This document shows, piece after piece, positions 1 to 5,759 of a DNA stretch of 8,258 bases. This stretch comes from Syntrophus sp. (in: bacteria). GTDB taxonomy: Bacteria; Desulfobacterota; Syntrophia; Syntrophales; UBA5619. The stretch's first letter is position 1. Each line of letters opens with the position of its first letter. The stretch lies in contig PNOO01000105.1 in assembly GCA_013824905.1 (NCBI GenBank), positions 1-8,258 of the forward strand. The letters run 5' to 3'. The notes under the pieces were generated by a model, which was not told the origin of the DNA, did no database searches, and saw only the letters and a program-made list of their open reading frames with translations. The position numbers and the translations under genes were made by a program.

Positions 1-49
1 GGGTCGAAAAATGTCCAGTAAGCGGAGGGATACCATCTCCAAAGCCCAT
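1..49 (-). CDS. Possible start of a further operon gene, cut by the left edge
   Basis: An ATG at 49-47 shares its A with the TGA stop of the preceding SDR (TGATG). It opens 16 codons with no stop before the window ends, reading MGFGDGIPPLTGHFST. The one-base stop/start overlap, the same strand and the tight packing of the two genes before it make a translationally coupled fourth gene plausible. There is only a weak Shine-Dalgarno (GGA about 9 bases upstream), and 16 residues are too few to name a family. In this position a subunit of the dehydratase or reductase served by the neighbouring activase would be an attractive candidate, but nothing in the visible residues shows it. It could also be a chance open frame. 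Confidence 0.35.
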   Translation of the reverse strand, partial: MGFGDGIPPLTGHFST

Positions 50-885
50 CACAATTCCATACACTGGCCCCCGTCAAGATTGATCGCTTGTCCCGTAATG
101 TAATGGGAGGCCTCAGAGGCGAGAAAGGCGACGAGCCCTCCTGCATCCTCCGGCATGCCGATCCGGCCGAGGGGGATCGTTTTGCACATCTCCTGCTCCC
201 TGTCCGCGATCGTGCTCCCAAAGAACGAGGCCTCGAGGCCGAAGCGCCACTGCTCCAGGTCGGTCCGGATCTGTCCCGGGCAGATTGCGTTGACGCGGAT
301 GCCGCGGGAGGCGAGCTCCTTGGCCATCGTCTTGGTCAGCATGATCACTCCGGCTTTCGCCGCGGCATAGGCGCTGTTGAACAGAGGCGGCACCTTCCCT
401 GCACGGGAGGCGGTGTTAACGATCGCTCCCGGCTCCCCCAGCATGAGCGGCAGGATGGCCCTGCTGACGCGGAAAACGGAAAAGAGGCACACATCCACCG
501 TCCGGACCCAGGCCGCTTCGTCGTAAGAGAGGATATCGGCGGGGACTCCGAAAGAGGCGCCGGCGTTGTTCACCAAAACGTGGATATGACCGCACCGCTC
601 CCGAAGGCTTTCCGCCATCCTGGTGACGGAGGCAGGATCGGTCACGTCCAGCTCTATGGCAATGGCCTTCACGCCGTAGCGTCCGGCGATCTCAGAAGCG
701 ATGGTCTCCATCTCCTCCTGCGTCCCCGTCCGGACGGGGCATGCTGTTCCCGGCGGCCGGCCGAGGTCGGAGATAACGACATGACAACCCAGAGAGGCCA
801 GGCGTTCTGCAATAGCATATCCAATGCCGGTCTTCTTCCCCGAGCCGGTGATCAACGCCGTCTTTCCCTTCAGATCCTCATGCAT
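49..885 (-). CDS. SDR family oxidoreductase with Cys at the active-site Asn position and extra loops
   Basis: A 278-aa classical short-chain dehydrogenase with a Rossmann fold, expected to be a cytosolic NAD(H)-dependent oxidation/reduction of a hydroxy/keto group. The nucleotide loop at residues 13-22 is TGSGKKTGIG, two residues longer than the usual TGxxxGxG. D40 at the end of strand beta2 points to NAD(H). NNAG is at 106-109, and the catalytic S160, Y173 and K177 are in place with normal spacing. The usual tetrad Asn (VNLxG region) is Cys133 instead. The segment between beta2 and the DV motif (residues 40-80) is about 14 residues longer than in the other SDRs here, explaining the length (family usually about 250). 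The C-terminal ITGQAINLDGG motif is intact. The start follows GGGGG about 8 bases upstream, overlapping the activase stop; the gap to that gene is 12 bp, so it is the third gene of the operon. Substrate unknown; acyl-CoA-level hydroxy/keto compounds are inferred from context. Confidence 0.93.
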   Translation of the reverse strand: MHEDLKGKTALITGSGKKTGIGYAIAERLASLGCHVVISDLGRPPGTACPVRTGTQEEMETIASEIAGRYGVKAIAIELDVTDPASVTRMAESLRERCGHIHVLVNNAGASFGVPADILSYDEAAWVRTVDVCLFSVFRVSRAILPLMLGEPGAIVNTASRAGKVPPLFNSAYAAAKAGVIMLTKTMAKELASRGIRVNAICPGQIRTDLEQWRFGLEASFFGSTIADREQEMCKTIPLGRIGMPEDAGGLVAFLASEASHYITGQAINLDGGQCMEL

Positions 886-897
886 GTTTCTGACCCC

Positions 898-1665
898 CTA
901 TTTACCCGCCAGGCAGGCCGCACCTATGGCGCCGTTGACCTGGGCGTGCAGCGAGACGACGACCGGCATGTCGATTGCTTTCTCCAGTGCGCGGACGACG
1001 CCGATATTCCGCGCCACCCCTCCGGTCATCATCACCGGCGCTGTAAGTCCAATCCGGCTTGCCATCGCCGAAACCCGTGAGGCGATCGCCGCATGGATTC
1101 CGGCGATGATGTTTTCCCGAGTTTCTCCTTTGGCGATAAGCGAAATGACCTCTGATTCTGCGAAAACCGTGCAGAGGCTGCTGATCTGCGCCGGCCGTTC
1201 CGCTTTGAGCGAGAGAGCGCCGAATTCGTCGAGATCTGCCTCAAGGGCGCGGGCCATCACCTCGAGAAAGCGGCCGGTCCCCGCGGCGCATTTATCGTTC
1301 ATCGTGAAGTTCGTGACCCGCCCCTTTTCGTCCATGACGACGGCTTTACTGTCCTGTCCCCCGATGTCGATGAGCGACCGTATGGAAGGATCGAGGTAAT
1401 GGGCGCCGGCGGCGTGGCACATGATTTCGGTCAAGGCCTTGTCGGCGATCGTCACACTCTTCCGGCCGTAGCCGGTGGCGACAATCCCGCCGATCACCGC
1501 GGCCGTCAGTCCCAACTCCCCCAGGAGCTCTTCGAAGACCCGGCGGCCCGCCGCCTCAGAATTGTAACCAGTGAAAATCACTCGCGTCCCTAGAAGCACA
1601 CCGTCTTGCATGACGGCGGCCTTGGCGGTGATGGAGCCGATGTCGATGCCGGCCGTATGGCTCAT
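898..1665 (-). CDS. BadF/BadG/HgdC-type acyl-CoA dehydratase activase ([4Fe-4S] ATPase)
   Basis: A 255-aa member of the BadF/BadG/BcrA/BcrD ATPase family, close in length to HgdC-type activators (about 260 aa). These homodimers hold one [4Fe-4S] cluster between subunits and use ATP hydrolysis to push a low-potential electron into a 2-hydroxyacyl-CoA dehydratase or a benzoyl-CoA-type reductase. Visible motifs: phosphate loop GIDIGSITAK at 6-15, DIGGQDSK at 100-107, cluster ligand Cys126 in NDKCAAGTG, second ligand Cys165 in SSLCTVFAESE, and the adenosine-site MTGGVARN at 213-220. All key residues are present, so it should be functional. Its ATG overlaps the stop of the upstream SDR (ATGA, 1662-1665), indicating translational coupling; another SDR follows after 12 bp. 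The protein it activates is not in this window. Larger BcrA/BcrD-type subunits are less likely because a single short protein is present. The specific pathway cannot be read from the sequence. Confidence 0.95.
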   Translation of the reverse strand: MSHTAGIDIGSITAKAAVMQDGVLLGTRVIFTGYNSEAAGRRVFEELLGELGLTAAVIGGIVATGYGRKSVTIADKALTEIMCHAAGAHYLDPSIRSLIDIGGQDSKAVVMDEKGRVTNFTMNDKCAAGTGRFLEVMARALEADLDEFGALSLKAERPAQISSLCTVFAESEVISLIAKGETRENIIAGIHAAIASRVSAMASRIGLTAPVMMTGGVARNIGVVRALEKAIDMPVVVSLHAQVNGAIGAACLAGK

Positions 1666-2426
1666 ATGACAGAGGCCCCCCCGTCGACCAGCAGCGTCTG
1701 GCCGGTGATGTAGTCCGCATGACCGGAGGCCAGCAGCAAAACGATGGGAACCAGATCGGCGATCTCGGCGATCCGGCCGGCCGGGACCGCCTGGATGATC
1801 TGGTCATGAATGGTGGGCGTCGACCAGAATGGTTTGCTGAAATCGGTCCGCACCACACCAGGGGCGATGGCGTTGACCTGGATGTTGAAAGGGGCGAGCT
1901 CGAAGGCCAGGACCTTCGTGAGCATCTCGAGACCGGCCTTGGCGATCCCGTATATTCCCATCCCCGGCGAGGCCTTCGTCCCGGCGAGTGAGGAGATGTT
2001 CACGATCTTCCCCCGCCTCTTTTCCCGCATGATCCGTGCCCCTTTCCTAGAGCAGAGGAAGGCGCCGGTCAGGTTTCCCTCGATGATCTTGTTCCAGACG
2101 GCAAGATCCGTATCGGTCACAGAGGACGTCAGCAGGTTCATCCCGACGTTGTTGATGAGGATATCGAGGCCTCCGAATCGGCGGACGGCCGTATCGAAGA
2201 GGTTCTCGACATCCCCCTCTCGGGCGACATGAGCCGGAATGGCCAGGAGCCGCTCGCCTCCGCCCAGCGTTTCCACGGCGGCCGCAAGATTCGCCTCCTT
2301 CCGGCCGCAGATGACGACCCGCGCGCCCGCGACGAGAAGATGACGGGCCAGCTCCAGACCGATCCCCCTGCTCCCTCCTGTCACGACGACGACTTTCTCT
2401 TCCAGATCATAGGATATCCCGCTCAT
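1662..2426 (-). CDS. SDR family oxidoreductase, first gene of the activase operon
   Basis: A 254-aa classical short-chain dehydrogenase of normal length. TGGSRGIG at 16-23 binds the dinucleotide. Arg42 just after beta2 (ICGRK) favours NADP(H). NNVG is at 92-95, and the tetrad N118, S146, Y159 and K163 is complete; the C-terminus carries ITGQTLLVDGG. It likely interconverts a hydroxy and a keto group (FabG-like or hydroxyacyl-CoA dehydrogenase-like); the substrate is not readable. The frame stays open upstream to an ATG at 2477, but the start at 2426 is preferred: GGAGGA sits 4 bases before it, the protein then begins just ahead of the first beta strand, and the longer version would begin inside the promoter. 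Its stop overlaps the activase start. With a different cofactor preference from the 278-aa SDR two genes on, the two are unlikely to be redundant. Confidence 0.93.
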   Translation of the reverse strand: MSGISYDLEEKVVVVTGGSRGIGLELARHLLVAGARVVICGRKEANLAAAVETLGGGERLLAIPAHVAREGDVENLFDTAVRRFGGLDILINNVGMNLLTSSVTDTDLAVWNKIIEGNLTGAFLCSRKGARIMREKRRGKIVNISSLAGTKASPGMGIYGIAKAGLEMLTKVLAFELAPFNIQVNAIAPGVVRTDFSKPFWSTPTIHDQIIQAVPAGRIAEIADLVPIVLLLASGHADYITGQTLLVDGGASVI

Positions 2427-2430
2427 CAGA

Positions 2431-2436
2431 TCCTCC
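2431..2436 (-). promoter_or_regulatory. Shine-Dalgarno that fixes the start of the 254-aa SDR
   Basis: On the minus strand this reads GGAGGA, 4 bases before the ATG at 2426. No comparable site precedes the more distant in-frame ATG at 2477, so it decides the start. Confidence 0.8.
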
Positions 2437-2458
2437 AGTAAAGAATATTTTAACCACT

Positions 2459-2470
2459 GCACTATAGTGC
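2459..2470. promoter_or_regulatory. 12-bp perfect palindrome over the -10 box, candidate operator
   Basis: GCACTATAGTGC is its own reverse complement and contains the whole -10 hexamer of the operon promoter. A dimeric repressor (TetR, MarR or GntR style) bound here would block the polymerase. No regulator gene is in the window, so the binding protein is unknown. Confidence 0.45.
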
Positions 2471-2490
2471 CAATCACACACCGGTGTCAA
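2461..2490 (-). promoter_or_regulatory. Sigma70-like promoter of the SDR-activase-SDR operon
   Basis: On the minus strand TTGACA (2490-2485, a perfect -35) is followed after 18 bases by TATAGT (2466-2461, 5 of 6 matches to -10). Transcription would begin near 2454, giving a leader of about 27 bases that contains the GGAGGA ribosome site. Both boxes lie inside or next to palindromes, which suggests repressor control. Confidence 0.7.
2478..2487. promoter_or_regulatory. 10-bp perfect palindrome at the -35 box, candidate second operator
   Basis: ACACCGGTGT is self-complementary and overlaps the inner half of the -35 hexamer. Its centre is 18 bp from the centre of the palindrome over the -10 box. 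The two sequences differ, so they might bind different proteins or one may be chance. Confidence 0.35.
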
Positions 2491-2642
2491 TTAAGATGAT
2501 GTTGCAAGAGCTCATTTTCCCCTTGACGGACGGGTGTCTTATCCATTAACCTCGGCGCACGGGAAAGATGATTCTCGGCAGGCCTGAAAGTTCCGCCGTT
2601 AACGACATCATGGCTGCCTTTCAGGTGAGAGAAAGGGTTTTG

Positions 2643-3293
2643 ATGTTCAAAAAATATCGGTACGCCATATCCGGGCAAATCCAGACCTTTCTGTGCTGGA
2701 TGATCCGGCTTTACTCCGGGACGTTCCGCATGACCGTCGAGAACGAGGAACCGTGGATGAGCCAGCTGCAGGGGGGTGGCAGGGTCCTTCTCTGCGTCTG
2801 GCATCAGCAGTTTTTTGCCGCTATCCGGTATTTCAAATCCTATGAATCTTTTCAGCCCTCCCTCATGATCAGCCAAAGCCAGGACGGGGACATCATCGCC
2901 CGGATCGCCCGGCAGCAGGGCTGGCACCCCGTGCGCGGCTCTTCCTCGCGGGACGGAGGAAAGGCCATGAAAGAGATCATCGAAAGATTAAGTCAGACGA
3001 GGCTGGCGGCCCATATCGTCGATGGGCCCAGAGGGCCGGCGGGAACCGTCAAAGCCGGCGCAATCAGCATCGCGCGCGCCACGGAGGCCGTCGTCGTCCC
3101 CTTTTACACCGTCGCCGACAGGGCCTGGTATTTCAAAAGCTGGGACCGGTTCATGCTGCCGAAGCCCTTTGCCCGCGTGACCCTCCGTTTCGGAGAGATG
3201 ATACGCTTTCCGGCGGACCAGGAGGCGCGCCTTTTTGAAAGCCAGCGGGCAGAGCTGGAAAGAGTGATGCGTCCCGGCCTTATCGGCCCTTAG
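2643..3293 (+). CDS. DUF374-type lysophospholipid/lipid A acyltransferase
   Basis: A 216-aa protein of the LPLAT superfamily, DUF374 branch. Members transfer acyl chains at the inner membrane; the branch includes or is close to LpxJ, a late lipid A acyltransferase, so an envelope role is likely but the acceptor is unknown. Visible motifs: the His-containing block CVWHQQFF (51-58), RGSSSRDGG (98-106) and VDGPRGP (126-132), all typical of the branch. A hydrophobic, amphipathic N-terminus (about residues 8-28) could sit on the membrane. The start at 2643 is chosen because it matches the usual N-terminus and has AAAGGG about 5 bases upstream. In-frame ATGs at 2610 and 2568 would add 11 or 25 residues that do not resemble the family. 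Divergent from the SDR operon on its left; its 3' end overlaps the J-domain gene by 14 bp. It has no obvious metabolic tie to its neighbours. Confidence 0.85.
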   Translation: MFKKYRYAISGQIQTFLCWMIRLYSGTFRMTVENEEPWMSQLQGGGRVLLCVWHQQFFAAIRYFKSYESFQPSLMISQSQDGDIIARIARQQGWHPVRGSSSRDGGKAMKEIIERLSQTRLAAHIVDGPRGPAGTVKAGAISIARATEAVVVPFYTVADRAWYFKSWDRFMLPKPFARVTLRFGEMIRFPADQEARLFESQRAELERVMRPGLIGP

Positions 3294-4026
3294 GCTGGAG
3301 TGGCGTCGGCTGGACCCACCGGTTCTTGTCCCCCTCATAGAACCACTTGTCCGGAAAACCGCGATGCCGGATGAAGTTTGGATTTTCTGACCAGCGGATC
3401 AGGTCCTCGTACGCCTGGTGGATCTTCCGGAACATCGCCGCGTCACCTCCGAGGTCAGGGTGGTGGATCTTGACCTGCCGTCGGTAAGCATTCCTGATGA
3501 TCTGTTTAAGTTCAGAGGAATCGAGGCTGGACTTCTCCAGATTCAGGTAGACCAGTGAAGCCGGCGTGATGTTTGGGGTATGAAGAAGGGGCGGTTTGAC
3601 GGACTGTGGCGGCACGTGGTTCAGGACAGCCAGATTCAGAAGGTGAAGCGAAGCGAAATACCGCTTCTTCGTCCGCCGCTGCTCTGCCCACCACGTCTCT
3701 CCCAGGATATCCGCCATCCGGCTGAAATCCTCGCCCGGCGATTTACCCGGCGTCCGGGGGTAGAAGAAGCTGCGGATTTCCTTCTGGCCGCAGGGCAGGA
3801 CGTCCATGACGATCAGCAGATCGGAAAAGTAGAATGTGGCGTACCGCGTGTTCAGCGCCTGCAGGAGGCCGCAGCGCATATCCAGTTTCTGCCTGAGCTT
3901 CTGCCGGCAGTCGATGGAGCAGTAACGCCGCCGGCCGATATTCCCCATCGTCCCGCAGGAAAGGCACCTGTTCGGTTCCTTCCCGTTTGAGATCGGGACT
4001 ATCATTGTACTCTTCTCTTCCTTCAT
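3280..4026 (-). CDS. J-domain (DnaJ-like) protein with N-terminal Cys4 zinc knuckle
   Basis: A 248-aa protein. Near the N-terminus Cys21, Cys24, Cys36 and Cys40 (CxxC-x11-CxxxC, with RRRYCSIDCR) look like a small zinc-binding site. Residues about 45-155 form an unrecognised middle region with aromatic and basic stretches (WWAEQRRTKKRYF at 112-124). The C-terminal J domain (about 157-213) carries HPD at 189-191, with helix II basic residues before it and a helix III ending KIHQAYEDLI. HPD intact means it could stimulate a DnaK-type Hsp70. The order is the reverse of DnaJ/CbpA, which begin with the J domain, and there is no Gly/Phe region. The client or target is unknown; the zinc knuckle and basic middle might bind nucleic acid or protein. 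The ATG at 4026 is taken as start; an ATG at 4005 (Met8) is an alternative. Single gene, minus strand, not obviously in an operon. Confidence 0.82.
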   Translation of the reverse strand: MKEEKSTMIVPISNGKEPNRCLSCGTMGNIGRRRYCSIDCRQKLRQKLDMRCGLLQALNTRYATFYFSDLLIVMDVLPCGQKEIRSFFYPRTPGKSPGEDFSRMADILGETWWAEQRRTKKRYFASLHLLNLAVLNHVPPQSVKPPLLHTPNITPASLVYLNLEKSSLDSSELKQIIRNAYRRQVKIHHPDLGGDAAMFRKIHQAYEDLIRWSENPNFIRHRGFPDKWFYEGDKNRWVQPTPLQPKGR

Positions 4027-4109
4027 CCTCTCATCCGTGCCGCGACTGTATCTTTAGTTCTTCCCGATCAGACGGCCAAATATGCTATCACAACTGACAG
4101 GAGAAACAA

Positions 4110-4135
4110 GATAAAGGATGAAGATAAAGGATGAA
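4110..4135. repeat. Tandem duplication of a 13-bp unit
   Basis: GATAAAGGATGAA occurs twice head to tail in the gene-free stretch upstream of the J-domain gene. It creates two ATGs 13 bases apart in different frames, neither with a convincing ribosome site. It is probably a slippage duplication. Confidence 0.8.
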
Positions 4136-4237
4136 GCCGAAAGGAGGTGCTCAAGCCCGGGAGGACCGCTTTTTTTTACGGGCATCTCCTGGGCGTCGTC
4201 GATCCTGTGTTATGAGATCGATCCGGAAAGGGGAGAT

Positions 4238-4285
4238 GCGGAAGGGGAGAAGCGACAGCAAGGCTGCGCCCCAGACCCCTTCCGC
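4238..4285 (-). terminator. Stem-loop after atoE, possible terminator or mRNA 3' end structure
   Basis: GCGGAAGGGG (4238-4247) and CCCCTTCCGC (4276-4285) are perfect inverted repeats of 10 bp separated by 28 bases. The loop holds a second small hairpin (GCG-A-CAGC pairing with GCTG-CGC, 4252-4269). It begins 15 bases after the atoE stop codon at 4301. There is no U-run on the minus strand after the stem, so it is not a standard intrinsic terminator; it may cap the message or act with Rho. The remainder of 4027-4300 shows no gene. Confidence 0.4.
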
Positions 4286-4300
4286 GATTCTCACCATGCT

Positions 4301-5656
4301 TTATAACACCTTAAACCCGATAAGCAGGGTGAAGATGCTCAGGACAACGCCGCTATAGATGAGCGTCACCGTCGTGTAGCCCATGATGTCCCTGGCCGAC
4401 AGGCCCGCGAGGCCGAGGAGGGGCAGCGCCCAGAAGGGCTGGATCATGTTGGTCCACTGGTCCCCCCAGGCCACCATCATGGCCGACCGGACCGGATCGA
4501 TCCCCATCATCTTGGCCGCCTCCATCGTGATCGGCCCCTGGGCGGCCCACTGTCCCCCGCCGGACGGGATGAACATGTTGATGACCCCGGCGGCCCAGAA
4601 CTGGAACATATAGAAGGTCTCAGGCGAGGAGAGAGCGACGAACCAAGTGGCTATAACCTTCGCCAGACCCGTGCCGACCATGATCCCCTGGATTCCGCCG
4701 TACAGCGGGAACTGCAGGGCGATCCCCCCGGCCCCCTTGATGGCCGTGTTGACCGCCTTGACGTAGTTGACCGGTTTGCCGTGGAGAATCACGCCGCTGA
4801 TGAAGAAGATGAAGATGACGATGTTGAGGTTCAGATCGAACCCTTTCGCGGAGAAGTGGTAGTAGAGGTAAATGAGGCCCATCAACCCGAAGATCATGTT
4901 GATGGCATAGCTGTGGTCGATCCTATCCGCCAGCGTGGGGTTTTGCGGTCTCTCCACGTGCGGACAGTCGCCGCACAGCTCCGAGAGTCTGTCCTCCGGG
5001 ATCGTCTGTATCTCGTCCTCCTTCGGGTGGATCAGGGCCATGAGGATCGGGATGGTGACGAGGAGCAGCAAGGCCGGCAACACATTGAAGAGCTGAAAGA
5101 TGCTCTGGGAGACGGGAACAACCGATCCGGTCATCTGCTCAATAAAGTTCACGGGAAGCTTCGCCGTGGCGATGGCCAGCGGGATGGAACCGGAGAGCCC
5201 CATGTGCCAGATCACGTATCCGCTGTAGGCGGAGGCGATCAGGAAGGCGAAGTCGGCCTGTCTGGTCTTTTTAGCGACCTGAAGGGCCAAGAGCCCCCCC
5301 ACGATCAGTCCGAAGCCCCAATTGAGCAACGAGCAGACCCCCGTCACGAAGGCGACGATCATCCCGGCTTTGATTGGGGTGTTCCCGATTCCGGCAATCG
5401 AAACCAAAATGCGGTTGACGGCCGGAGTCAGTGCCAGACAGTGGCCCGTGACCAGGATCAGGATCATCTGGAACGCGAAGCCGACGATGCCGTAGATCCC
5501 TCCTCCCCAACTCGTGATCAGTTTGGCTAAATCGGCGCCAGTGAAAATCAGGGCCAGAATGGCGGAAAGGAATGTGAGCAGGATCGCGAAGAGATAGGCG
5601 TCGGGAAGGTAGTTTTTCATCAGGTGCGTAAAAAAAGAAGCCAAGCGTTTTAACAT
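4301..5656 (-). CDS. atoE: AtoE-family short-chain fatty acid transporter
   Basis: A 451-aa polytopic inner-membrane protein of the short-chain fatty acid transporter family (AtoE, usually about 440 aa), expected to carry short-chain acids such as acetoacetate or butyrate, probably with protons. Many hydrophobic spans are visible (for example about 20-40, 56-78, 96-125, 190-210, 250-267, 278-292 and 430-450). Family blocks include NWGFGLIVGGLLA (112-124), GLSGSIPLAIAT (153-164), FPLYGGIQG (316-324), FIPSGGGQWAAQGP (362-375) and the WGDQWTNMIQPFWALPLLG stretch at 397-415. A hydrophilic loop at about 211-248 carries CGDC. The start has an excellent ribosome site, AGGAGGAG, 6 bases upstream. It lies 103 bp after the SDR on the same strand and probably ends the aldehyde oxidoreductase-SDR-atoE transcript; the gap could hold its own promoter, but none is clear. 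Direction (uptake or export) and exact substrate are not readable. Confidence 0.9.
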   Translation of the reverse strand: MLKRLASFFTHLMKNYLPDAYLFAILLTFLSAILALIFTGADLAKLITSWGGGIYGIVGFAFQMILILVTGHCLALTPAVNRILVSIAGIGNTPIKAGMIVAFVTGVCSLLNWGFGLIVGGLLALQVAKKTRQADFAFLIASAYSGYVIWHMGLSGSIPLAIATAKLPVNFIEQMTGSVVPVSQSIFQLFNVLPALLLLVTIPILMALIHPKEDEIQTIPEDRLSELCGDCPHVERPQNPTLADRIDHSYAINMIFGLMGLIYLYYHFSAKGFDLNLNIVIFIFFISGVILHGKPVNYVKAVNTAIKGAGGIALQFPLYGGIQGIMVGTGLAKVIATWFVALSSPETFYMFQFWAAGVINMFIPSGGGQWAAQGPITMEAAKMMGIDPVRSAMMVAWGDQWTNMIQPFWALPLLGLAGLSARDIMGYTTVTLIYSGVVLSIFTLLIGFKVL

Positions 5657-5662
5657 GGTGAT

Positions 5663-5670
5663 CTCCTCCT
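5663..5670 (-). promoter_or_regulatory. Strong Shine-Dalgarno of atoE
   Basis: The minus strand reads AGGAGGAG, 6 bases before the atoE ATG at 5656. It is preceded by an A6 run, and a second A6-G5 run lies about 20 bases further upstream (near 5686-5696). This stands out as purine-rich leader sequence and supports efficient independent translation despite the 103-bp gap. Confidence 0.75.
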
Positions 5671-5759
5671 TTTTTGAGTGGTATCCCCCTTTTTTAATCG
5701 ACTGCAGGCGTGTCTCTTACGGTCGTCCCGCAGCCCCTCCGCTTTTGGTTCTCCTTCCA

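Noticed and set aside
88..1080. Long plus-strand open frame of 330 codons opposite the 278-aa SDR and activase
   Set aside because: It spans two well-supported minus-strand genes and its product is rich in Arg, Gly and His without any motif. It is an antisense shadow of GC-rich coding sequence.
2523..2551. TTGACG as a -35 box for the acyltransferase
   Set aside because: At 15-18 bases downstream the best hexamers match only 2-3 of 6 -10 positions, so no promoter is called.
2487..2927. Minus-strand open frame of 146 codons over the acyltransferase start
   Set aside because: It lies antisense to the motif-bearing acyltransferase, has no ribosome site of note, and its product shows no recognisable domain.
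4139..4150. GAAAGGAGGTGC, a near-perfect Shine-Dalgarno on the plus strand
   Set aside because: No ATG, GTG or TTG follows at a usable distance with a lasting open frame, so it is taken as chance.
4154..4183. GCCCG...T8...CGGGC around an eight-T run, as a plus-strand terminator
   Set aside because: The T-run lies inside the loop rather than after the stem, and no plus-strand gene ends here.
4118..4306. Small plus-strand open frames starting at 4118 and 4131 in the gene-free stretch
   Set aside because: Their ATGs come from the 13-bp duplication and lack properly spaced ribosome sites. The peptides have no recognisable features and they run into the 3' end of atoE on the other strand.
4781..5530. 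249-codon plus-strand frame opposite atoE
   Set aside because: The product is a low-complexity Asp/Glu/Arg/Gln-rich shadow of hydrophobic codons on the other strand; AtoE motifs are clear on the minus strand.
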